From Paenirhizobium naphthalenivorans (GTDB lineage Bacteria; Pseudomonadota; Alphaproteobacteria; Rhizobiales; Rhizobiaceae), in NCBI RefSeq assembly GCF_007992095.1, contig NZ_BJZP01000007.1, forward strand, positions 1 to 64,000: a DNA stretch of 64,000 bases. The letters are read 5' to 3'. Shown here piece by piece: positions 58,005-64,000 of the stretch (positions within the stretch are counted from its first letter, which is position 1; each line of letters opens with the position of its first letter). The notes under the pieces are model-generated. The model searched no databases. It was not told the origin of the DNA and saw only the letters and a program-made list of their open reading frames with translations. A program made the translations under genes and the position numbers.

Positions 58005-58409
58005 ATGTCGTCGTTCGCGCCCAGCGGCAAGGGGATTGTGGTCCGGCAGGCGCATTTCCCCGGCCGGGCTCCGATCGACGCCTACGGCAATGGCGGGTTC
58101 CGCTTTGCTGACATGTCGCATCGCGGCTCGCTGCTTCTGCTGCCTTCCGGGATCTATGGATGGGAGATGGAGGAGACGGAACCGCTGACGGTCGCGAAGT
58201 TCGCCCGAGTGCTGGACGACGCGGCTGAGATCGAGGTTCTTCTCGTCGGTACAGGCAAGCAGTTACGGCCCTTGCCGGCCGAACTCAAGGCGGTGCTCAA
58301 GGCCAGGGGCATTGCCAGCGATCCGATGGGAACAGGGGCCGCCGTGCGGACGTTCAACATTATGCTCGCCGAACAGCGGGCTGTCGCTGCCGCAGTGATC
58401 GCCGTCTGA
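58005..58409 (+). CDS. Mth938-like domain protein (NDUFAF3 homologue)
   Basis: A 134-aa soluble protein of the DUF498/Mth938 family, whose human member NDUFAF3 is an assembly factor of respiratory complex I. Visible family pattern: IDAYGNGGFRF, GSLLLLPSGIYGWE, EVLLVGTGKQLRPLP and MGTGAAVRTFNIML. It begins three bases after secDF and is followed eight bases later by a squalene-synthase-like gene, a neighbour combination repeated in alphaproteobacteria. Confidence 0.87.
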   Translation: MSSFAPSGKGIVVRQAHFPGRAPIDAYGNGGFRFADMSHRGSLLLLPSGIYGWEMEETEPLTVAKFARVLDDAAEIEVLLVGTGKQLRPLPAELKAVLKARGIASDPMGTGAAVRTFNIMLAEQRAVAAAVIAV

Positions 58410-58417
58410 ACGACAGG

Positions 58418-59281
58418 ATGAATGCCGTGACTGATGCCAAGACTGGAGGCGGGGTTCTTGAACTGTCGGGCCTGCGCGAGACGGATCGCGACCGCTATCT
58501 TGCCTGCCTGCTGACGCCGGCGGACCGGCGCGACGCGGTGGCGGCGCTTTATGCCTTCAATGCCGAGATTGCCCGGATCCGTGACCTTGTCCGTGAACCA
58601 CTGCCAGGTGAGGTGCGCCTGCAATACTGGCGCGATCTGCTGGCGGGAGCCGCCCATGGCGCGACCGAGGCAAATCCGATTGCAGCCGCGCTGCTGGCGG
58701 CGATCCATCACCATCATCTGCCGGTATCCGCCCTGAACGGTATGCTGGATGCGAGGGTGTTCGATCTCTATGATGACCCGATGGAAGCCAGCGCCATGTT
58801 CGAGGGCTATGCCGGCGAAACGGCGGCGGCGTTGATACAATTGGCAAGCGTGGTCCTCGATCCTGAGGCAGCAGCCGGGACGGCGACGGTGGCGGGGCAT
58901 GCCGGTGTGGCGCAGGCGATTGCCGGTGCTTTGCTGTTGCTGCCGACGCATCGGGCGCGCGGCCAGCTTTACTTGCCGCTGGAGATCCTGTCGGCGGTCG
59001 GGCTTGATCGAGACAGCTTTTTGGCCGGACAGGACAAGGTGCGCATCTCCGCGGCCGTCGAGGCCTTCGCCGGGCTCGGGCGCGATCATTTGCGCAAGGC
59101 GCGCGACGCCGGTCCACCGCCGCGCAGTCTGGTGCCGGCCTATCTGACCGTGGCCCTGGCCGAGGGGGTTCTTCTTGCCGCGCAAAAGCGCGGCGCCGAT
59201 GTATTGGATGCCGGCTTGCGCCAGCCGCAATGGCGGCGTCAGTTGCGGATGCTCAGCGCCAGCGTAAAGGGCAGTTTTTAA
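58418..59281 (+). CDS. Squalene/phytoene synthase-like protein (NDUFAF6 homologue)
   Basis: A 287-aa all-helical protein of the isoprenoid synthase type I fold. It aligns with the squalene/phytoene synthase family in the N-terminal DRYLACLLTPADRRDAVAAL and FNAEIARIRDLVREPLPGEVRLQYWRD. However, the two DxxxD prenyl-diphosphate motifs are poor (DLYDDPMEA; the second is lost, ARGQLYLP), so enzymatic prenyl transfer is doubtful. The human relative NDUFAF6 is a complex I assembly factor with the same loss. GTG at 58427 with better-spaced AGGA is a possible start. Confidence 0.82.
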   Translation: MNAVTDAKTGGGVLELSGLRETDRDRYLACLLTPADRRDAVAALYAFNAEIARIRDLVREPLPGEVRLQYWRDLLAGAAHGATEANPIAAALLAAIHHHHLPVSALNGMLDARVFDLYDDPMEASAMFEGYAGETAAALIQLASVVLDPEAAAGTATVAGHAGVAQAIAGALLLLPTHRARGQLYLPLEILSAVGLDRDSFLAGQDKVRISAAVEAFAGLGRDHLRKARDAGPPPRSLVPAYLTVALAEGVLLAAQKRGADVLDAGLRQPQWRRQLRMLSASVKGSF

Positions 59282-59364
59282 GGCGCCACATTCGCGCAAG
59301 GCTCGGTTGCTATCCATTTTTCCGGAAGGGGCCGGCGGCATCCGGCTACAGCAGGAGACAAGGC

Positions 59365-59823
59365 GTGGCTTCGATTACCTGGATCGTGATTTTAGTGCTG
59401 CTGGCGGTGTTTGCCTTCTATGCGACCCGTATGGCCAAGCGGGCGAAGGACGAGGATCTGCATGATTCAGGTTTGGCGATTGTCGAGTTCGGTCGCGCCT
59501 TCCCGCAAGAGGCGATCCGCAGCCTGCATACGACGGCGGATGGTCGGGCAGTGTTCGTGCGGCTGCATGACAACAAGGCCGGCTTCATGCGTAACATGCG
59601 CAGCCACTACGCATGCCATATGATCGAGCCGGGGACGGTGCGGGTCCGCGACCTGCCGAGCGGTCGCGGCTTCGCCATAGAATTCCTCGACGCACCCTTC
59701 CACAACGGCGAATTCACCTTCGCGACGCCGATGGAAGCGGCAGAAGTTTCTCTGTGGTTGCTCGGTAATTATGTGAACAGTGCCGAGCTTGACCCGCCAC
59801 CCGGCGCCGTCCCAACCGTCTGA
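59365..59823 (+). CDS. Membrane-anchored hypothetical protein
   Basis: A 152-aa protein with an N-terminal membrane helix (SITWIVILVLLAVFAFYAT) and a soluble domain (AIVEFGRAFPQEAIRSLHTTADG to LDPPPGAV). Function and family not recognised. The GTG at 59365 with AGGAG upstream is chosen; the frame is open further upstream through the end of the preceding gene, but that N-terminus has no sense as protein. It ends six bases before the convergent trmFO stop. Confidence 0.78.
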   Translation: MASITWIVILVLLAVFAFYATRMAKRAKDEDLHDSGLAIVEFGRAFPQEAIRSLHTTADGRAVFVRLHDNKAGFMRNMRSHYACHMIEPGTVRVRDLPSGRGFAIEFLDAPFHNGEFTFATPMEAAEVSLWLLGNYVNSAELDPPPGAVPTV

Positions 59824-59829
59824 GCCGCC

Positions 59830-61245
59830 TCACGCGAGGCCGGAGGTCAGCCAGGCCTTGCAGTCGGCGAGCGCCCGCTCGGACATCAACTGACGTTTCA
59901 TGATCGTTTTGTCCTTGCCGCGGAAGCGCTTGATACCCTCCGGTTTGACTATCGATCCGGGCGAAAGCTCCGGGAATAACCCGAAATTGATGTTCATCGG
60001 TTGGAACGAGCGCTTGCCGGGTTCTTCGTCGCTGACGATATGGCCGCCGGTGATATGGCGCAATAGCGAGCCCATGGCCGTCGTTTCCGGCGGCAGCGAG
60101 ACGACTTCGCCCTTGCTGTCGGCGGCGGCGAATCGCCCGGCCAGAAGGCCGATCGAAGCGCTCTCGACATAGCCCTCGCAACCGGTGATCTGACCGGCGA
60201 AGCGCAGACCAGGCCGGCTCTTCAGCTGCAGTGACGGGTCGAGCAGTACGGGTGAGTTGATGTAAGTATTGCGGTGCAGTCCGCCGAGGCGAGCAAACTC
60301 GGCGTTCTCGAGGCCGGGGATCATCCGGAAGATCTCGGCTTGCGCGCCATAACGCAGCTTGGTCTGGAAACCGACCATATTGTAGAGTGTGCCGAGCGCA
60401 TTGTCCTGACGGAGTTGCACGACGGCGTAGGCCTTGACGGTGGGATTATGGGCATTGGTCAGGCCCATCGGCTTCATCGGCCCATGGCGAAGCGTTTCGC
60501 GACCGCGCTCGGCCATGACCTCTATCGGCAGGCAGCCGTCAAAATAGGGCGTACCCTCCCATTCCTTGAAGCCGACCGCATCGCCGGCGATCAGCGCGTC
60601 AATGAAGGCATTATATTGGCTCTCGTCGAGTGGACAATTGATGTAGTCCTTGCCGGTACCTCCAGGGCCTACTTTGTCGTAGCGCGATTGATACCAGCAG
60701 ACGTCCATGTTGATCGAATCGCGATGGACAATCGGCGCGATGGCGTCGAAAAAGGCCAGAGCATCCTCTCCGGTCTCGCCACGGATCGCGTCGGCCAGGT
60801 CAGGTGAGGTCAGTGGGCCGGTGGCGATGACTGTAAGCCCCCAGTCCTTGGGCGGCAGACCGGTAATTTCTTCGCGCACCACGGTAATCAGCGGGTGAGC
60901 TTCGATCGACTGGCTGACCGCCTCGGCAAAGCCGTCGCGATCAACCGCCAAGGCGCCGCCGGCCGGAACCTGGTGTTTGTCGGCGCAGGCCATGATCAGT
61001 GAGCCGGCGAGCCGCATTTCGGCATGGATGACGCCGACGGCATTGGAGGTCGCATCGTCGGACCGGAAGGAATTGGAGCAGACGAGTTCGGCTAGGCTGT
61101 CGGTCTTGTGCGCTTCTGTGCCGCGCACGCCGCGCATCTCATGCAGAATGACCGGAACGCCGGCCTCGGCCGCCTGCCAGGCAGCCTCCGAACCGGCAAG
61201 GCCGCCGCCAACGACATGAATGGGGGAGAGAGAGGTTTTCATCAT
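59830..61245 (-). CDS. trmFO: Methylenetetrahydrofolate-tRNA-(uracil-5-)-methyltransferase TrmFO
   Basis: Folate/FAD-dependent enzyme making m5U54 in the T-loop of tRNA; 471 aa. The FAD-binding start is [19 protein letters not shown]; the catalytic region contains [12 protein letters not shown] and [15 protein letters not shown] with the two conserved cysteines; [20 protein letters not shown] is the C-terminal FAD signature. The frame opens at 61338, but the ATG at 61245 (or 61242) is the family start. It lies downstream of a DUF1127 gene on the same strand. Confidence 0.95.
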   Translation of the reverse strand: MMKTSLSPIHVVGGGLAGSEAAWQAAEAGVPVILHEMRGVRGTEAHKTDSLAELVCSNSFRSDDATSNAVGVIHAEMRLAGSLIMACADKHQVPAGGALAVDRDGFAEAVSQSIEAHPLITVVREEITGLPPKDWGLTVIATGPLTSPDLADAIRGETGEDALAFFDAIAPIVHRDSINMDVCWYQSRYDKVGPGGTGKDYINCPLDESQYNAFIDALIAGDAVGFKEWEGTPYFDGCLPIEVMAERGRETLRHGPMKPMGLTNAHNPTVKAYAVVQLRQDNALGTLYNMVGFQTKLRYGAQAEIFRMIPGLENAEFARLGGLHRNTYINSPVLLDPSLQLKSRPGLRFAGQITGCEGYVESASIGLLAGRFAAADSKGEVVSLPPETTAMGSLLRHITGGHIVSDEEPGKRSFQPMNINFGLFPELSPGSIVKPEGIKRFRGKDKTIMKRQLMSERALADCKAWLTSGLA

Positions 61246-61333
61246 GGCGTGCTGCTTATCATGGGACCGAAGACTGGCCAATCCTTTCCCCCCGGCAAGG
61301 GGCTTGAACAAGCGCCTGATCCTCAAGCCTGAA

Positions 61334-61361
61334 AACAAAAAAACGGCGCCTCGTGGCGCCG
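61334..61361 (-). terminator. Rho-independent terminator of the first DUF1127 gene
   Basis: ACGGCGCC (61342-61349) pairs with GGCGCCGT (61354-61361) around TCGT; on the minus strand it is followed by seven T residues. It lies 32 bp after the DUF1127 stop and separates that gene from trmFO. Confidence 0.9.
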
Positions 61362-61392
61362 TCTTTGATCACCGGTTGCTCAACCCTTGCGA

Positions 61393-61536
61393 TTAGCGAA
61401 AGGAGCGAGCGGCGATATTGCGGATTTCGTAGCGGGTGATGCCGATATCGGACAGGGCCTGATTGGACAGGTTGCCCAGTTCAGCCATCGTACGGCGGTA
61501 GCTCATCCAGTTCTTGGCAATGCGCATCGGGTTCAT
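61393..61536 (-). CDS. DUF1127 small protein (copy 1)
   Basis: A 47-aa arginine-rich protein starting MNPMRIAKNWMSYRRTMAEL and ending YEIRNIAARSFR, with the family pattern W..YR.T..EL..L....L.DIG. DUF1127 proteins are found in alphaproteobacteria; CcaF1 of Rhodobacter is reported to bind RNA and act in small-RNA maturation, and others affect phosphate and stress responses. GAGGAAA precedes the ATG by about six bases. The gene is short and easily missed. It has its own terminator. Confidence 0.9.
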   Translation of the reverse strand: MNPMRIAKNWMSYRRTMAELGNLSNQALSDIGITRYEIRNIAARSFR

Positions 61537-61625
61537 GGTCGTTTCCTCAGATTAATTCTTTGCGCTGATCCCGTGGTCTCTTCCACATCAGCGATTGACT
61601 GTTTTATACGCCCGTAAAACAATAA

Positions 61626-61667
61626 TGTGCAGTGCAAAATATAGGCGACTGCCATGCAATTGTGCAT
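61626..61667. promoter_or_regulatory. TGCA-type palindromic motifs upstream of DUF1127 copy 1
   Basis: TGTGCAGTGCAA (61626-61637, containing TGCA-G-TGCA) and ATGCAATTGTGCAT (61654-61667) lie 90-131 bp upstream of the DUF1127 ATG. The identical 12-mer TGTGCAGTGCAA recurs at 62380-62391 upstream of the small-RNA array, suggesting a common regulator. Confidence 0.4.
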
Positions 61668-61730
61668 AGAATGGCGCATTAAGCGGCAGTGGCGAGGAAA
61701 TGGGCAGTCGTTATTGCGCAGAGTTTACAA

Positions 61731-61760
61731 AAAAAAGCCTCCCGCAGGGGGGAGGCCTTT
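61731..61760 (-). terminator. Rho-independent terminator of the second DUF1127 gene
   Basis: GCCTCCC (61737-61743) pairs with GGGAGGC (61750-61756); on the minus strand a run of seven to eight T residues follows. It starts 22 bp after the DUF1127 stop. Confidence 0.88.
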
Positions 61761-61782
61761 TGATCGGTGATGAAGCCGGAGA

Positions 61783-61929
61783 TCAGCCGGTGATGGCGTG
61801 ACGTGCCACGCGACGGATATCATCGCGGCCAATGCCGAGATCGCGCAACTCTCGGTCCGACATGCGGCCGAGTTCGGTGATGGTCTGACGATACTTGCGC
61901 CAGTTATTGAGTGAGCGAGCGATGTTCAT
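61783..61929 (-). CDS. DUF1127 small protein (copy 2)
   Basis: A 48-aa basic protein: MNIARSLNNWRKYRQTITEL, RMSDRELRDLGIGRDDIRR, ending VARHAITG. It shares the W.KYR.T..EL and L.DLGI.R.DI pattern with copy 1, 246 bp downstream. GGAG seven to eight bases before the ATG at 61929 is strong; the frame opens earlier at 62037 but without a site. It lies 234 bp downstream of the stem-loop array on the same strand, the neighbour expected for cuckoo/CcsR-type RNAs. Confidence 0.92.
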   Translation of the reverse strand: MNIARSLNNWRKYRQTITELGRMSDRELRDLGIGRDDIRRVARHAITG

Positions 61930-62163
61930 GGTCTTACTCCTTTCTGGTGGCGGCTTCCCTTGGGAGCCTGCCTGAATTCGATGATCTGAATATATGCTGC
62001 GGTGCGAAGGGGCGGTAGCCCCATCATCGTATGACACCTATGCGAAAGGCGCATGGGGCGTGGCTAATGTCCAGCAGAGTGGCGCAATTTGCGGCACGAG
62101 AGGGCACTTTACGCCGCCGTTCGGTCCGGAGCGCTCGTGAGGGCACTGACATGAAGTAAGGGC

Positions 62164-62290
62164 AAAAAAATAACGCTCACCGGGGGAGGAGGATCCGGTG
62201 AGCGTCATTTTGACAGACTGACGACTGGGAGGAGGAGTGCCGTCAGTCAAATCGACGCTGCGCTGGGAGGAGGAGTGCGCAGGGTCGAAG
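62164..62290 (-). ncRNA. Cuckoo/CcsR-like small RNA array: three CCUCCUCCC stem-loops
   Basis: Three hairpins in a row carry the identical loop motif UCCUCCUCCC on the minus strand. Hairpin 1 (62253-62287): CTGCGC/GCGCAG plus four outer pairs, motif at 62265-62274. Hairpin 2 (62216-62248): GACTGACG/CGTCAGTC, motif at 62227-62236. Hairpin 3 (62173-62205): perfect 11-bp stem, motif at 62184-62193, followed by TTATTTTTTT, so it is also the terminator and fixes the strand. Stems differ while loops are the same, a sign of selected structure. The loops are perfectly complementary to AGGAGG-type ribosome-binding sites. The 5' end is not visible; transcription should begin at or above 62290. Confidence 0.85.
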
Positions 62291-62573
62291 GTCATATCGG
62301 CGAAAGCCCGCCGCTTGAGCAGAAGAAGTAATTTCCCTCGCGCTCTGTTGAAGTTCACATTAGGCTCAATTGTTGCTCTTGTGCAGTGCAATATCGTCAT
62401 GGAAGCTATGCGTGAAGTGCATAAAGGAGGGCGCGTCACTGTCACCGTCGCTGTGCCGGTCCGCCCGATTGTCTTTTGCTGAAACAGAAGCCAATAGTTA
62501 GAAAGCGGATTGGGCGCTCAGTTTGGCCGGTGATTTTGTCGCGGCGGGCTGGCCCTCGGGAGACGGAGACGGC
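62291..62573. other. Divergent promoter region of the small-RNA array and the DUF2157 gene
   Basis: It contains no supported gene. TGTGCAGTGCAA at 62380-62391 repeats the motif found upstream of DUF1127 copy 1. The segment should hold the minus-strand promoter of the stem-loop array and the plus-strand promoter of the DUF2157 gene; I cannot pick hexamers with confidence. Confidence 0.5.
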
Positions 62574-63677
62574 ATGTATCGCGGAAAACTGAAGCGGGAT
62601 CTCAATCTGTGGGTCGATAAAGGTCTGATTGATCAGGGGGTGGCCGATGCGCTGCTGAGTGACGTCGATTCTCGACGCTCGTCCTTCAGTGTCGGCGGCG
62701 TTCTGATGATCCTCGCCGCGGTGCTTGTGGCCGCGTCGATCCTGCTCCTTATCGCCGCCAACTGGGAGGAGATTCCCCGATTGGCCAAAGTCGGCGGCAT
62801 CGTCGCGCTGATCTGGATCTTCCATGGGAGCGCTGCGCTGGCCTTTGGTCGCGGCGCGGATCGTTTCGGTGGTGCGCTGTTGGTGCTGGGAAGTGCCTGT
62901 TTCGGCGGTGCCATCGCGCTGATCGGCCAACTCTATCACCTGTCGGGTGACGCTTTCGACGCCATGCTCTTGTGGTTCGCCATGACCGTTTTGTCGGCGG
63001 CGGCGTTCCGCTCCAGCGCGCTCACGGTCATGGCCGGTTTTCTCGCCTTCGCCGTCTTTGGCGCCTATCTTGATGAATTCGATGCGGAGTGGCACGTGCT
63101 GTTCGGCTGGTGGCCGCTGCTGGCCAGCCTCGTCCTCGGCGTTCTCAGCCGCTGGACCGGCGCCGGACGGGCCGGTCATTTTGTCTATTTGCTGCTCATC
63201 GCCTGGCTCGGCTGGATCTACGCGCTGTGGCCGGAGGTGGAAACCGCAGCCGCCTATGCGGCGGGCGGAATGGTTCTCTTCCTGGCTGCGACCCTACCGT
63301 TGTCACCTGTTTCCGATGCCCTTCGTCGCCAGGGTGCGGCACCCGCCTTTTACGCCTTCGTACTGGCGCTGATGGGGCTTTGCCTGTTGCATCTCGACTG
63401 GACGGAGGGACGTGCCCTTGCGGGTCTCGGCCTCGTCACCATTGCCGTATCGCTGCTGGCATTGGCGCTTGATGGGCGCGACAATGGCGCGGTCCGCTAT
63501 CTGGCCTATACGGCCTTCGCCTGCGAGGTCCTCTATCTTTCCTTCGTTACGATTGATTCCATGCTCGGTACATCGGCCTTTTTCCTGCTCGCGGGCCTCG
63601 TGGTCGCCGTGCTGGCCGGGGTCGTGGTGCGCCTGGAGAAACTGTTTGCCAAGCGGGTGACGGAGGTGCGGCCATGA
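62574..63677 (+). CDS. DUF2157-family multi-pass membrane protein
   Basis: A 367-aa protein. A cytoplasmic N-terminal region (LKRDLNLWVDKGLIDQGVADALLS) is followed by about ten hydrophobic helices. ILLLIAANWEEIPRLAKVGG is the diagnostic DUF2157 motif. Function unknown. GGAG in front of the ATG at 62574 supports the start; the frame opens 17 codons earlier. The stop overlaps the following gene by four bases (ATGA), so the two are coupled, the common DUF2157-GDYXXLXY arrangement. Confidence 0.87.
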   Translation: MYRGKLKRDLNLWVDKGLIDQGVADALLSDVDSRRSSFSVGGVLMILAAVLVAASILLLIAANWEEIPRLAKVGGIVALIWIFHGSAALAFGRGADRFGGALLVLGSACFGGAIALIGQLYHLSGDAFDAMLLWFAMTVLSAAAFRSSALTVMAGFLAFAVFGAYLDEFDAEWHVLFGWWPLLASLVLGVLSRWTGAGRAGHFVYLLLIAWLGWIYALWPEVETAAAYAAGGMVLFLAATLPLSPVSDALRRQGAAPAFYAFVLALMGLCLLHLDWTEGRALAGLGLVTIAVSLLALALDGRDNGAVRYLAYTAFACEVLYLSFVTIDSMLGTSAFFLLAGLVVAVLAGVVVRLEKLFAKRVTEVRP

Positions 63678-64000
63678 GCGTGGGGAAAAAGAGCGTGACC
63701 GGCTGGCGCTATCTGGCGATCGGTCTCGGCCTGGCGCTGGCGCAGACCGCGGTGCTCGGCTCGATGGTCGAGAATCGGGCAAACCTTCTGCGGTCCGGGC
63801 AGGAGATCGTGCTGAAAACGGCGCCGGTCGATCCGCGTGACCTCTTGCGCGGTGACTATGTGATTCTGGCCTACGATATTTCCACCATTCCCGTGTCGCG
63901 CATCACCGGTCCGCGCCCGGCGCAAGCCGGATGGCAGTCTATGTGGGTGCGAGTCAGGCCGGGTGCGGACGGATACTGGGTTGTGGACGAAGCCTCCTTC
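63674..64000 (+). CDS. GDYXXLXY-domain protein, truncated by the window end
   Basis: The first 109 codons of a membrane-anchored protein: a basic start MSVGKKSVTGW, one hydrophobic helix (YLAIGLGLALAQTAVLGSMV), then PRDLLRGDYVILAYDIS with the family motif GDYxxLxY at about residues 60-67. The reading frame is still open at 64000. It is coupled to the DUF2157 gene through an ATGA overlap. Function unknown. Confidence 0.85.
   Translation, partial: MSVGKKSVTGWRYLAIGLGLALAQTAVLGSMVENRANLLRSGQEIVLKTAPVDPRDLLRGDYVILAYDISTIPVSRITGPRPAQAGWQSMWVRVRPGADGYWVVDEASF

Noticed and set aside
62291..62420. A heat-shock (RpoH-type) promoter for the hairpin array
   Set aside because: I looked for a CTTG-type upstream box with a matching second element on the minus strand and could not find a convincing pair.
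62038..62445. A 135-codon minus-strand reading frame across the hairpin array
   Set aside because: It has no family resemblance, and its proline/serine-rich segments arise from translating the repeated CCTCCTCCC loops. The RNA structure explains the sequence better.

Overview
The window reads as a chromosomal core segment from an alphaproteobacterium of the Rhizobiales, most likely the family Rhizobiaceae. The evidence is an ExoR homologue, PopZ, an HlyU-family protein, a PilZ/Lrp/Ald block, short DUF1127 proteins, and the block argS - SPOR protein - nagZ - scpA - scpB - tat - serS - surE - pcm - LysM/LytM protein - yajC - secDF, an order I recognise from rhizobial chromosomes. Codon use is GC-rich throughout. 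I see no insertion sequence, prophage, plasmid origin or CRISPR array. No species is named because nothing in the window fixes one.

Layout. 0-3.2 kb: trkH (minus), ilvA, hlyU. 3.4-8 kb: two coupled membrane signalling genes, an ammonium-transporter/PAS/GGDEF/EAL fusion and a multi-pass GGDEF protein. 8-18.9 kb: azoR facing a LysR regulator, cpdB, a PilZ protein, Lrp/ald divergent pair, DUF1203, DUF4344 peptidase, and a minus-strand sulfur group cysK-alaX-sseA in which sseA carries a GNAT domain. 19-25.3 kb: photolyase, a DgcZ-like zinc-binding diguanylate cyclase, two tRNA genes (Asn, Cys), several small proteins, and an acyltransferase broken by two single-base frameshifts. 25.3-33.2 kb: pcm-like gene, tolC, popZ, valS, fadL. 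33.7-45 kb: exoR, xthA, a nucleobase permease, erpA, dgt, argS, SPOR protein, nagZ. 44.7-59.8 kb: chromosome segregation (scpAB), an orphan ABC ATPase, twin-arginine translocase (tatABC), serS, surE, pcm, a LysM/LytM lipoprotein, a DUF815 ATPase, yajC-secDF, and homologues of two mitochondrial complex I assembly factors. 59.8-64 kb: trmFO, two DUF1127 micro-genes, a small-RNA array, DUF2157 and a truncated GDYXXLXY gene.

How the parts relate. Four proteins handle cyclic di-GMP: the Amt-GGDEF-EAL fusion, its neighbour, DgcZ and the PilZ protein. They have ammonium-transporter-like and zinc-binding sensory modules. ExoR, PopZ, ScpAB, the SPOR protein and the LysM/LytM protein connect to envelope and cell-cycle functions. 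TatABC and YajC/SecDF provide protein export.

The most striking non-coding signal is at 62164-62290 on the minus strand. Three successive stem-loops each present the same CCUCCUCCC-type loop, complementary to ribosome-binding sites, and the last stem-loop doubles as a Rho-independent terminator. They sit just upstream of a DUF1127 gene. This matches the architecture of the cuckoo/CcsR small RNAs known from Rhodobacter, which are also linked to a DUF1127 gene.
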